Shown here piece by piece: positions 25,978-34,269 of a stretch of 64,000 nt of DNA. The notes beneath the pieces were generated by a model. The model was not told the DNA's origin. It saw only the letters and a list, made by a program, of their open reading frames with translations, and made no database searches. The stretch is from NCBI RefSeq assembly GCF_017744045.1, contig NZ_JAGHRD010000018.1; one strand, written 5' to 3'. Numbering within the stretch: the stretch's first letter is position 1; every line of letters starts with the position of its first letter. Both the position numbers and the translations under genes were made by a program. Origin of the DNA: Pelagimonas sp017744045. Lineage in GTDB: Bacteria > Pseudomonadota > Alphaproteobacteria > Rhodobacterales > Rhodobacteraceae.

Positions 25978-27021
25978 TCACAGCGGATTGCGTTCGGCAA
26001 AACTGCGAAAGAACGCCAGATAGGCTTTGTCCGGGTCGCGCGGGGCCTCTTTGTCTTTCGCCCAAGCCCGCCATTCGGATTCCACATGGTAGATGTCATA
26101 GCCGGGAAAGCGCAGCTTGGCCGTTTCATAGGTCTGCGTCAGCAATGCCCCCCCTGCCCTGTCCAACCAGGCTGGCCTTGGCTTGGCATCGCTGCCAACC
26201 TGCGCCTGTTCAACCACAGCCTCGACCCGGCCCTCCATACGGGCCTTGCGCCCGACCTTGGAATATTCCAGCTCACGATCCGCCGCGGACTGCCCAGCCG
26301 CCGATTTACGATGCCATTCCAGCACCACGCCAGCCACCCGCCGCCCCTCTTTGTAAGGCGTAATAGAGACTAAATAGTCCGAAAGCGCGTTCACCTCTTC
26401 CACCGCCGGTTTCAGCGCCCGCAGCTGCAGATTAGACCAGGTTGTCAGCTTGCCCTTGGGCACGCCCAGAATGCCGCGCAGCTCTTCCAGGGTGAATTTC
26501 TCTGACGATTTGAACCGCAGATTTCCGCGCTTTTGCACCATCTCATAGAGGGTCAGCGCATATTTTGACGATAGCGCAAACATGACCTCTTTTTGCAGCC
26601 GGGCAAACACGGTCGAGTTCTTGATGATCTTGCGCAGCGCGCGCGGGATTTCGTAATAGAGCATCCCATCCGGTTGCTCGAGCTCGATATTCCCGCCCAA
26701 CAGCTGCACACGTTCAATCGCCGGCTCACCATCTTTCAGCACCGACACTTTGACGATGGCCCGCATCAACCGTTCCACAGACTCGCCAATGCGGTCGTTG
26801 GAGTTGTGACTGCCACGCAGCGTCGCCTTGGACACGTGATGCACAACCGGCTTGTCGATATCTTCCCAGGCATGTTCCAGCATCAGGTTGTAGATGCGCC
26901 GATCATTCAATGTCAGCGGCGTCACCTCGACCAGATCGACCAATTCACCGGGTTTGATCAGCGAGTCTGCATTTGGTTTTGCATCCAGGCTGGTATAGGG
27001 TTTCTTTAGCTCTTCCGCCAT
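25978..27021 (-). CDS. repB: Plasmid replication initiator RepB (Rep_3 superfamily)
   Basis: A 347-residue initiator with two winged-helix domains of the Rep_3 superfamily. The first includes LTLNDRRIYNLMLEHAWED, the second ALSSKYALTLYEMVQKRG followed by FTLEELRGILGV and LKPAVEEVNALSDYLV, the usual order. It binds iterons and opens the origin. Four iteron-like repeats lie 210-290 bases upstream (27233-27316), and CTTAC/GTAAG half-sites close to its start (27031-27070) may serve for self-repression. In roseobacters this RepB type is a distinct replicon class, different from RepABC, RepA and DnaA-like plasmids; parAB is divergent, as here. The C-terminal 70 residues are less conserved. Confidence 0.85.
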   Translation of the reverse strand: MAEELKKPYTSLDAKPNADSLIKPGELVDLVEVTPLTLNDRRIYNLMLEHAWEDIDKPVVHHVSKATLRGSHNSNDRIGESVERLMRAIVKVSVLKDGEPAIERVQLLGGNIELEQPDGMLYYEIPRALRKIIKNSTVFARLQKEVMFALSSKYALTLYEMVQKRGNLRFKSSEKFTLEELRGILGVPKGKLTTWSNLQLRALKPAVEEVNALSDYLVSITPYKEGRRVAGVVLEWHRKSAAGQSAADRELEYSKVGRKARMEGRVEAVVEQAQVGSDAKPRPAWLDRAGGALLTQTYETAKLRFPGYDIYHVESEWRAWAKDKEAPRDPDKAYLAFFRSFAERNPL

Positions 27022-27232
27022 TGTCTACTGCTTACGCCAAAATCTTACTTTTTGTTTTTTTCAGTGTAAGAAAAATTCAGAACCGGGTCAATCTTGGACA
27101 GCGCGACCTGCGCCCGGTCGCCGGCCCCATCCCAAAAAGTAGTTTTTAACCGCCCCTGATTTTGCCAAATCTCAGCTGCTTCCTGCGCCAAGAGAATCAA
27201 AACAAAGGGAAAAACAGGCTCTATTCCGCCCC

Positions 27233-27316
27233 CATCCGAATCGTAAGCTTTGCCCACCCGAAACGTAAGTTTTGGCATCCCAATCCGTAAGCTTTCGCAT
27301 CCGATATGTAAGAGAT
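27233..27316. repeat. Four iterons of the plasmid origin (period 22, 22, 21 bp)
   Basis: Direct repeats with a core like CATCCGAAACGTAAGCTTT occur four times; their GTAAG cores begin at 27243, 27265, 27287 and 27308. The spacing of two helical turns places RepB on one face of the DNA. The fourth copy is diverged after GTAAG. They are followed by an AT-rich stretch suited to melting. Confidence 0.8.
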
Positions 27317-27585
27317 AGAGCAATTTTTATTTCTAAAACAAATATTTAGCGGCGCAGAACACTAGAACAAAAAGAATCTGAACTAGGGTTTTCCCCTCTT
27401 TTCACCCCAGACTGCCACGACAAACCACCCTTTTCCCAGAAAACACCGAATCAATCCGACTCACTTCTTGCGAAAGCAGGAAAGTTTTGAAAAAATAATC
27501 CACAGAAACCGAGTTTTGGTTTTTCGCCACTTTCACGAAAAAAATCAAAACTCGGCCAAGAGCACAGAACAAAGTACGAGGCACC
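27317..27585. other. AT-rich part of the origin with DnaA box and inverted repeat
   Basis: After the iterons the sequence is AT-rich (27317-27350 and 27480-27550). TAATCCACA at 27496-27504 differs from the DnaA box consensus by one base. CCGAGTTTTG (27509-27518) and CAAAACTCGG (27546-27555) form an inverted repeat just upstream of parA; it may be a parA operator or a centromere site. No gene is seen in 27022-27585, the whole of which I take as origin and divergent promoter region. Confidence 0.65.
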
Positions 27586-28788
27586 ATGGCAGACCCTATT
27601 CTACCCTCGGTAACGCTCGATGATCTAGACCGTTTGTCCAACCGAGCCACTTCCGTCATCGACCGTCTGCGCGATCAGGTCTTTGCACCCGGCACACAAA
27701 AGAGCCTAGACTTGCGGTTTAACGTCCGCACCGCGGCGCAAATGGTCGGGCGATCCGAAACTCTGATCCGAGACGCTGAGAATGATGGGCGTTTGCCCGA
27801 ACCGGAAAAGGATGACAAAACCGGGCGGCGCAAAGGCTACGCCCTGCACGAGATCAACAATATGCGCGCCCTATTCGGCACCCTGCCCCATCGCAGCGCA
27901 GAGGATGACGCGCTGGTTCTGGCGGTTCAGAACTTCAAAGGCGGTGTTGGTAAATCGACCCTGGTCACGCATCTGTCGCAATATTTGGCGCTACAAGGCT
28001 ACCGTGTTTGCGTGATCGATTGCGACAGTCAGGCCTCGACCACGTCGATCTTTGGGCTCAACCCCGACATTGACATCGACGAAGACGAAGAGACGCTCTA
28101 CCCCTTCTTTCGCCATGGCGGGCCCCAGGATTTGCGCTATGCCTTGCGCGCCACCTATTGGCCGGGCATCGCCATGGTTGCGGCGAATTTGGGTCTCTAT
28201 GACGCGGAATACGAACTCGCCGGGCGCATGGCGCGGGAATCCGGCTTTGTGCTGGATCGTTTGCGCGAAGGCATCAATTCGATCCGGGATCATTTCGACG
28301 TCATCCTGCTCGATCCGCCCCCGGCTTTGGGTATGATCTCTCTCTCGGTACTACGCGCGGCTGATGCGATTGTGGTGCCGACTCCGCCCAATAATGTCGA
28401 TTTCGGCTCCACCGTGCATTTCCTCAAAATGCTCACCAGCACGCTTAACGAGCTGGAGAAAGTTGGCGGGGCGCATGATTACAAGTTTGTTAAGATCCTT
28501 GCCTCGAAAATGAATGACGGGAAATCCGCGCATGTGGCGATCAAGCGGATGATGGATGCGGTTTTTGCGGGGGACATGCTGCAATCGGTTCTCAAGGATT
28601 CCGCCGAAATCGACAACGCCACGGCTAATCTGTTGACCGTCTATGAAATGACCGGATCGGCCACGCGCACCGAAACCCATAAACGCTGTCGCGTCTATCT
28701 GGATGCCATCGGCCGCGAAATCGAAATCTTGATGCGCAAGACATGGCCCAGCCAAAGAGAAGCGCTCGCTCGGGAGGGATTGCTATGA
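27586..28788 (+). CDS. parA: Plasmid partition ATPase ParA
   Basis: A 400-residue type Ia partition ATPase. Residues 40-95 form an N-terminal winged-helix DNA-binding domain (RTAAQMVGRSETLIRDAEND), which typically represses the par operon. The deviant Walker A FKGGVGKSTLVTHL is at about residue 116, with CVIDCDSQASTTSIFG as the A' motif and VILLDPPPALGMISL as Walker B. It separates plasmid copies with ParB and a centromere. ATG 27586 opens the rightward operon, divergent from repB, and the parB start overlaps its stop. Confidence 0.92.
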   Translation: MADPILPSVTLDDLDRLSNRATSVIDRLRDQVFAPGTQKSLDLRFNVRTAAQMVGRSETLIRDAENDGRLPEPEKDDKTGRRKGYALHEINNMRALFGTLPHRSAEDDALVLAVQNFKGGVGKSTLVTHLSQYLALQGYRVCVIDCDSQASTTSIFGLNPDIDIDEDEETLYPFFRHGGPQDLRYALRATYWPGIAMVAANLGLYDAEYELAGRMARESGFVLDRLREGINSIRDHFDVILLDPPPALGMISLSVLRAADAIVVPTPPNNVDFGSTVHFLKMLTSTLNELEKVGGAHDYKFVKILASKMNDGKSAHVAIKRMMDAVFAGDMLQSVLKDSAEIDNATANLLTVYEMTGSATRTETHKRCRVYLDAIGREIEILMRKTWPSQREALAREGLL

Positions 28789-29798
28789 CCAAGAAACATG
28801 ACGCCATTTTTGACGCTGTTCTCAGCGGAATGGGCACCGAGGATCGCAGCCAGAAAAAGGATCGCGGGGCAGGGCGGTTTCTGAAACGCGGCAATGCCAT
28901 TGGCGACAAGATCAGCGGTGATGTGGATGAAAAGACCCTGCATTGGGTGGACCCGGCGCGGTGCCGTATGTGGGACCGTCACAACCGCAACTACGCGCTG
29001 CTCACACCGGAAAACTGCGCCGATCTGATTGAAGGCATCCAGCAACAGGGCAAACAGGAATTCCCGGCCATTGTGCGGCGGATCACTGGCGAGGATGGTT
29101 TCGATTACGAGGTGATTTGCGGCGCGCGGCGGCACTATGCGGTGTCCTGGCTGCGCGAAAACAACTATCCGCAATTCAAATACCTGATCGAGGTGCGCGA
29201 TCTCAGCGACGAAGAGGCCTTTCGCCTCGCCGATATCGAAAACCGCGACCGCGCCGATATCTCGGATTACGAGCGCGCCTGCGATTACGCGGCGGCGGTG
29301 AAACTGTATTATGGCGGCAAGCAAAAGGACATGGCGCAGCGCTTGCAGGTCTCAGAAGCCTGGCTGTCGCGCTATCTGTTTTTGGCCAAACTGCCGGCGG
29401 AAATTGTCCAGGCTTATCCTTCGCCAAATGACATTCGCGAGCTGCACGCGCGGACGTTGAAACCCTTTCTGGCGCAACCCAAAGCCCGGGCTGAAATGAT
29501 CGAGCGGGCCGAGTGGTTGGCCTCGATGCGATTGGTTGGCGCGACCTCGGATGGCATGCCTTGGAATGATGCTGGCAAAGTGTTGGACGAGCTGAAACGG
29601 GCAGGGCAGGGCAAAGCGATCAAACGCAAACCGCGCCCCAGCCGGACGCATGTTTATACGGATCGCGGGACTGACTATAACATGACCCGGACGGATAAAG
29701 GGCGCCAGATCACGCTGCAGATCGATAAGGATGTACCTGTTGATGACCTGCGTAAGCTCTTGGAAAAGTTTCTGTTGGATCGCTCGGAGAACTTGTAG
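28785..29798 (+). CDS. parB: Plasmid partition protein ParB
   Basis: A 337-residue ParB. The nuclease-like N-terminal domain carries the GERR-type box as GARRHYAV and the ENRDRADISDYERA motif, both tied to CTP-dependent clamp function in the family. A helix-turn-helix follows (KDMAQRLQVSEAWLSRYLFLA), and the C-terminal end is a likely dimerisation domain. The start is ATG 28785 (GGGAGGG upstream, 4-base overlap with parA); the frame extends to 28743, which is less likely. It would bind a centromere such as the palindromes at 29799 or 27509. Confidence 0.9.
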   Translation: MTKKHDAIFDAVLSGMGTEDRSQKKDRGAGRFLKRGNAIGDKISGDVDEKTLHWVDPARCRMWDRHNRNYALLTPENCADLIEGIQQQGKQEFPAIVRRITGEDGFDYEVICGARRHYAVSWLRENNYPQFKYLIEVRDLSDEEAFRLADIENRDRADISDYERACDYAAAVKLYYGGKQKDMAQRLQVSEAWLSRYLFLAKLPAEIVQAYPSPNDIRELHARTLKPFLAQPKARAEMIERAEWLASMRLVGATSDGMPWNDAGKVLDELKRAGQGKAIKRKPRPSRTHVYTDRGTDYNMTRTDKGRQITLQIDKDVPVDDLRKLLEKFLLDRSENL

Positions 29799-29818
29799 AA
29801 ATTGCCAATTGGCAATTT
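29799..29818. repeat. Perfect 20-bp palindrome directly after parB: candidate centromere or terminator
   Basis: AAATTGCCAATTGGCAATTT is its own reverse complement and begins one base after the parB stop codon. Plasmid centromeres often lie next to parAB; alternatively the symmetric hairpin followed by TTTC could end transcription. Further on, ATTCCCAAAATTC is repeated at 29857-29869 and 29921-29933. I see no gene in 29819-30006. Confidence 0.55.
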
Positions 29819-30006
29819 TCTGGATTTCTGTTTGAAAATAGCACGTTAGCCATGAAATTCCCAAAATTCTTAATGGCAACCGCTCTCCTGCGTGTCTGAA
29901 TGCGATGCGCCGTCGAAATCATTCCCAAAATTCAGAGACCCGCACGCTAGGAGTGCGCCGACAACAGCTACGTGGGAGGGCAGGGCGATGGTATAGCGGT
30001 TGGCTG

Positions 30007-30714
30007 CTATGGTTTCTCCGCCCCGACGAACATACGGTCCCAGGCATTGCTAAGGTGCATATACATCGCGTGACCCGCTGCCTCGGCATCCTGAGCCCGG
30101 ATGGCATCAATGATCTCACGATGCTCTTTTTGCACCAACGCATTTCGATCTGGCGATGAGATCAGCGTCAAAGACCGCGACAGGTTCATACCAAAGCCCA
30201 CCTGTTCTGCCAGTGAATCCAGAACTACCACATAGTTAGAGTTCTGGCTGGCCTTTGCGACGGCCTGATGAAGTTTGAAATCCGCGTCGACCCCAAGGTT
30301 TTGATCCATATAGCTGGAATCAATTTCCCCATAGGCGGCTTCCATCGCTGCGAGGTCCTCTTCGCTCCGACGTTTTGCCGCCCATTTTGCAGCGGCAGAT
30401 TCCAGATCCATTCGGAATTCGTAGCAGCGCTGAATGTCGGTGATCGATCCCAGGGGAACGAACTTCATCACGGATTGGTTTGGACGGCGGGCAACAAAAT
30501 TGCCTGATCCGCGTTGCGAAACAACAATGCCATCGTCGCGCAGGCGGCTGAGGGCCGTCCGCAAAACGGGGCGAGATACGCCCATATCCCGCGCCAGCCG
30601 GTCCTCTGACGGGAGCTTGGACTTGATGGCATAAGTGCCTTCGATGATCGCCTTGAGCAGGTGATCATAAACGCTATCCGCCTTGGTTGGCCGAGAGATT
30701 GGCAGGTCTGTCAA
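30007..30714 (-). CDS. GntR-family (FadR/FCD) regulator
   Basis: A 235-residue GntR regulator. The winged helix occupies residues 12-75 (YDHLLKAIIEG, LPSEDRLARDMGVSRPVLRTA, LRDDGIVVSQRGSGNFVARR), and the remainder is an all-helical FCD ligand domain with the metal-binding pattern D-x-x-x-H (DFKLHQAVAKAS). It overlaps the end of the upstream Gfo/Idh/MocA gene by four bases, so they are co-expressed. It probably controls its own operon and the divergent DapA/ABC/glycosidase operon from the 31719-31840 gap. Ligand is likely a sugar acid or sugar. Confidence 0.87.
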   Translation of the reverse strand: MTDLPISRPTKADSVYDHLLKAIIEGTYAIKSKLPSEDRLARDMGVSRPVLRTALSRLRDDGIVVSQRGSGNFVARRPNQSVMKFVPLGSITDIQRCYEFRMDLESAAAKWAAKRRSEEDLAAMEAAYGEIDSSYMDQNLGVDADFKLHQAVAKASQNSNYVVVLDSLAEQVGFGMNLSRSLTLISSPDRNALVQKEHREIIDAIRAQDAEAAGHAMYMHLSNAWDRMFVGAEKP

Positions 30715-31718
30715 TGCTTCGCTTCCTGTGGAGTTTCGGCCATTTTATAGACAGCCTCCATGAGTTTCAAAGTTTTCAGATTGTCGAGCCGATCTGTCGG
30801 AAACGCTGTTCCGTCCTGAATGCCGGTGACAAAGCTGGAAATCGCGCCGGTGAAACAGGCCTGATAGTTTTTGGTCAGATCGTGCCGCGACGGGTTTTGA
30901 GGGTCGGATAGCAGCACTATGTGGTTGCCTTCCAGGATCATCGTGTCCGTGTCGCCAATCAGTTCCAGCCGGTCACCGGGTAGGGCAGGGTAGCCTAGGG
31001 CGGCAATGCAGGCGTCAATCTCGACCCATGCGCCGGTGTCGGTGGTCAGGCTGATCAGCGCCGTGTCTTCGCCTGCTAGGTCTGGGTTCAGACTCATCAG
31101 CCGCGCGGCTCTGACCTGCATATCACCCAGGATTGCCCGCAAAGCATCCAGTTGGTGGATGAGGCATTCAAAAACCAGCAGTTTTTCAAAACCGACCAGA
31201 TAAGGCTGGCGGGCGAGCAAAAAGGCGTCTTCGCCTGGATAGGTCCGCACCGATGACGACCGAACCGCCATGCGCACATGGCGCACCTTGCCGATCTCTC
31301 CGGCGGCGACGCGCTGTGCGATTTCGGCAAAATGCGGGCGGAAGCGGTAGTTTTCATGCACCATAAAGCGCACGCGGTCCCCGACATATGACACGAGCTC
31401 GCTGGCCTCTTGGACCGTCGAACAAAGAGGTTTTTGGCACATGATATGCACGCCATGATCTGCCGCCAGGCGCGCCAATGGGGCGTGGGTGCCGACGGGG
31501 GTGATGATGTCAATCGCATCCGGCTGCGTTGCCGCCAGCATCTCGGCCACATCCGTGAAAACGGCGTTAATTGCGAAGTCTTGGGCGCGGGCCCGGGCGC
31601 GTTCCTGATCGGGGTCGCAGATGGCGACCAGTTCGGCGCGTGTTTCGGTTTGCCATGCGGTCAAATGATAGGGGCTGATGGCTCCTGCCCCGGCGATGGC
31701 GACGCGAAGTTTACTCAT
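30711..31718 (-). CDS. Gfo/Idh/MocA-family oxidoreductase with altered EKP motif
   Basis: A 335-residue Gfo/Idh/MocA enzyme. The Rossmann start is LRVAIAGAGAISPYH. The usual EKP motif reads CQKPLCST, so the lysine that takes part in catalysis is present but the glutamate is replaced by glutamine. The start chosen is ATG 31718, with AGAGGA just upstream; the open frame reaches 31781 and would cover the divergent promoter. It likely acts with the DapA-type enzyme encoded divergently: one oxidises a sugar to a lactone or acid, the other handles a keto-acid. Substrate unknown. Confidence 0.82.
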   Translation of the reverse strand: MSKLRVAIAGAGAISPYHLTAWQTETRAELVAICDPDQERARARAQDFAINAVFTDVAEMLAATQPDAIDIITPVGTHAPLARLAADHGVHIMCQKPLCSTVQEASELVSYVGDRVRFMVHENYRFRPHFAEIAQRVAAGEIGKVRHVRMAVRSSSVRTYPGEDAFLLARQPYLVGFEKLLVFECLIHQLDALRAILGDMQVRAARLMSLNPDLAGEDTALISLTTDTGAWVEIDACIAALGYPALPGDRLELIGDTDTMILEGNHIVLLSDPQNPSRHDLTKNYQACFTGAISSFVTGIQDGTAFPTDRLDNLKTLKLMEAVYKMAETPQEAKH

Positions 31719-31774
31719 TTTTCCTCTACCTTTCATGCGGTTGCACGATTTCATATTACTTTTTTTATCTACTA

Positions 31775-31803
31775 TTGACAAATTTTTACATCAGTTAAAT
31801 ATT
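31775..31803 (+). promoter_or_regulatory. Sigma-70-like promoter for the DapA/ABC/glycosidase operon
   Basis: A consensus -35 TTGACA at 31775-31780 is followed after 17 bases by AATATT (31798-31803), giving a start about 30 bases before ATG 31841. It lies in the 122-bp AT-rich gap between divergent operons, the natural place for the GntR operator. I could not assign the operator itself. Confidence 0.5.
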
Positions 31804-31840
31804 ACTTACAACTTCGATTCCGCCGTGGGGTGAAATTTAC

Positions 31841-32767
31841 ATGTTTGCTGATCTTTTCTCGAGGACCATCGTTCCCGTTCCGCCCTTTGCGCGGACCGAA
31901 GACGGTGAGGTCAGTCCCGATGAAAACCGTGCAATCATGGCTCATATTGCCTCTGGTGGGGTGCGGGTCTTTTTGATCGGGGGCAATGCGTTGGTGCAGC
32001 ATTGGCCGATGTCCAGCTATGCGCATTGGTGGGATACGTTGGTGACCGTTGCCCCAAAGGGGAGCCTCCTGATCCCGTCGGTCGGGCCAGACGCTGGCAA
32101 GTTGCAGGATCAGGCCGACATTCTGCGCGACCGCGACGTGGCCGCGGCAATGCTTTTGCCCTTTGTCACCCCGTTTGATCCGGCGGGTTTGACCGATGCG
32201 ATGCGCGCCTTTTATCGCGTCTCTGGCGTGCCGCTGATCGTCTATATCAAAACCAGGGATTACCTTGAGGCGGGGCTGCTTGGCACCCTCAAGGCCGATG
32301 GTGTGGTGGCCGGGGTCAAATATGCCGTGCCCTGCGCTGATGGTGCGTTCGATGCTTATCTGGACAGTCTCATTGCCGCTTTGGGCGCTGATCACATTCT
32401 GTCCGGCTTTGGAGAGCCGCCAGCGATGGCGCATCTGAGCGAGAAGAACTTGCAAAGTTTTACGTCCGGCTGTTGCTGCATCGCGCCCGCGCTGTCCATG
32501 GGCCTGCGCAAGGCGTTGAAGGCCGGTGACACCGCCATGGCCCAATCCATTTTGGCCCGGTTCGAACCGCTTGAAGCGTTGCGCAATGATATTGGCGAAA
32601 TTCGCGTTCTTCACGAGGCGCTGGCAGGGGCGGGCATCGCCGAGACCGGCCCGATACTGAAGCCCTGTGATCCGGTTCCAGAGGCGCGGCGCACGGACAT
32701 CCACAAAGCCGCCCAGGAGTTGTTGGCGGCAGAGCAGGCTTTTCGAGCGGGGGACATTCTTGAGTAG
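31841..32767 (+). CDS. DapA/N-acetylneuraminate-lyase family aldolase or dehydratase
   Basis: A 308-residue class I (Schiff-base) TIM-barrel enzyme of the dihydrodipicolinate synthase family. The Schiff-base lysine is in VAGVKYAVP near residue 170 and the proton-relay tyrosine in LIVYIKTRD. These enzymes cleave or dehydrate 2-keto-acids such as 2-keto-3-deoxy sugar acids. The usual substrate-loop GTTGE/GGT is replaced by IGGNALVQ, as in family members of unassigned activity. It starts the operon leading to the sugar transporter and glycosidase, so a 2-keto-3-deoxy acid from the same sugar is the likely substrate. Confidence 0.8.
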   Translation: MFADLFSRTIVPVPPFARTEDGEVSPDENRAIMAHIASGGVRVFLIGGNALVQHWPMSSYAHWWDTLVTVAPKGSLLIPSVGPDAGKLQDQADILRDRDVAAAMLLPFVTPFDPAGLTDAMRAFYRVSGVPLIVYIKTRDYLEAGLLGTLKADGVVAGVKYAVPCADGAFDAYLDSLIAALGADHILSGFGEPPAMAHLSEKNLQSFTSGCCCIAPALSMGLRKALKAGDTAMAQSILARFEPLEALRNDIGEIRVLHEALAGAGIAETGPILKPCDPVPEARRTDIHKAAQELLAAEQAFRAGDILE

Positions 32768-32950
32768 GCGCAAGGGTATGCGCGACGGACAAGCTGTTTG
32801 ACCAAAAGGAGGCGGTTGGACGGTTTAAGGCCTTCAAAGGAGAGGAGGTCAGGGCAGGGATCGGCAGAATCCTGTCTGAAAAGAGGGGCGCATTTGCGAC
32901 CCCGATGCGTGGGGTAGGAGGCCCTGCGCGTGATTTGGAGGAGTAAACAC

Positions 32951-34186
32951 ATGAAACTAGCAACATCTCTTGTTGCGGCGACGGCGATGACAGCGGCTTC
33001 GACCGTTGCGGCCCAAGCTGAAACAGTGGAATTTTGGACGCTGACGTTTTCGTCCGACAAAGTTAACAATGCCTATGCCGAGATCGAAGCCGATTTCGAA
33101 GCGGCCAATCCGGGCATCGATCTGGTGATCACGCGCAGGGGTGTGGATGAACACAAAACCGCGCTACGCGTGGCGGCTGGATCGGACAAAGGGCCGGATA
33201 TCTATTTCAACTGGGCCGGTCTTGGGCTTGGTGGGGAATATGTGCTGGCGGGTATGTCACAGGATCTGTCGCCCTATTATTCGGAATTCAACTGGGACAA
33301 GAACCTTGTTTCAGCCGCCTTGGGGTTCACCACGGCCTTTGCGGACGGCAAGCACGGGGTGCCCAATACCTTCAAAGGTGAGGTGATCTATTACAACAAG
33401 CAAATGCTTGCGGATGCGGGCTTTGAGCAGGAGCCGCAGAGTTACGAAGAGCTCTTGGCCTTTGCCGATGCCCTGGCCGAAGATGGGATTGCCGCGATCA
33501 CCTTTGGCGGCTCGGTCAACTGGCATGTGATGCGCCTGATGGATGTGTTGCTGGAAACCAAATGCGGGGCGGAAAAGCATGACCAACTGGTCGGGCTTGA
33601 ACTGAACTGGTCCACCGAACCCTGCGCCCTGGAAAGCCTGACGGAAATGGAGATGTGGGCCGACAAGTATTTCCTCAAGCCGTTTATGGGCATCGATCAC
33701 CGCCAATCCATGTCGCTGTTTGTCGCCGGCAAGGCGGCGATGATGCTCGAAGGCAATTGGCTGGTGAACTCTTTGGCCGAGGCGGACGATCTGAGCAAAT
33801 ACGGCATCTTCCCATTCCCGACAGGCACGGGCCGTCTCTATGGGTTTGCGGAATATCACTATATTTCAAGCAAATCCGCCAACCCGGACGCAGCCGCCAA
33901 ATTCCTTGGCTATCTGCTGTCGGATGATGTTCAGCAAAAGTACCTTGGCACGTTTTCGTCCAATTCTGTGAACCAGAATGTCGAATACAAGGACCTGCGC
34001 CCGCTGGATGCTGAATGGAATGATATCTTTGGCGCGCATGGCGAAATGTTTGTGAATGGTGACCAGGGGTTCCCGGCCAATATCGTTCCCGAATATTTCC
34101 GCATCATCAACGAAGTCGTGACCGATGGTCTGCAACCGCAAGAAGCGGCGGATGCCTTCCAGACCTTTATCGACAACGCCGGTTAA
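32951..34186 (+). CDS. Periplasmic sugar-binding protein of a CUT1 ABC transporter
   Basis: A 411-residue solute-binding protein with a Sec signal peptide (MKLATSLVAATAMTAAST, cleavage after AQA near residue 23) and mature start ETVEFWTLTFSSDKVN. The body has the expected two-lobe markers (YYNKQMLADAGF, GKAAMMLEGNWLVNS). ATG 32951 follows TTGGAGGAG; the frame extends to 32930, but without a better site. It feeds the permeases at 34270 and 35157, separated by a strong hairpin. With a cytoplasmic apiosidase-like enzyme in the operon, an oligosaccharide is a reasonable ligand (inference). Confidence 0.88.
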   Translation: MKLATSLVAATAMTAASTVAAQAETVEFWTLTFSSDKVNNAYAEIEADFEAANPGIDLVITRRGVDEHKTALRVAAGSDKGPDIYFNWAGLGLGGEYVLAGMSQDLSPYYSEFNWDKNLVSAALGFTTAFADGKHGVPNTFKGEVIYYNKQMLADAGFEQEPQSYEELLAFADALAEDGIAAITFGGSVNWHVMRLMDVLLETKCGAEKHDQLVGLELNWSTEPCALESLTEMEMWADKYFLKPFMGIDHRQSMSLFVAGKAAMMLEGNWLVNSLAEADDLSKYGIFPFPTGTGRLYGFAEYHYISSKSANPDAAAKFLGYLLSDDVQQKYLGTFSSNSVNQNVEYKDLRPLDAEWNDIFGAHGEMFVNGDQGFPANIVPEYFRIINEVVTDGLQPQEAADAFQTFIDNAG

Positions 34187-34198
34187 GCCGGATCATCT

Positions 34199-34235
34199 GC
34201 CCCGGCGCGGCACTCCCTACGCGCCGGGGCCTTTT
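34199..34235 (+). terminator. Hairpin plus T-run between binding-protein and permease genes
   Basis: GCCCCGGCGC (34199-34208) pairs perfectly with GCGCCGGGGC (34221-34230), followed by CTTTT. It has the form of a rho-independent terminator and probably lets only part of the transcripts continue into the permease genes. Confidence 0.75.
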
Positions 34236-34269
34236 ATGATGCCAAGCTGCACTTTGGTTAGGTCCCTAA

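Noticed and set aside
25978..29798. RepABC-type replicon
   Set aside because: In RepABC plasmids the three genes run in one direction with repC last; here the initiator is divergent from parAB and belongs to the Rep_3 family.
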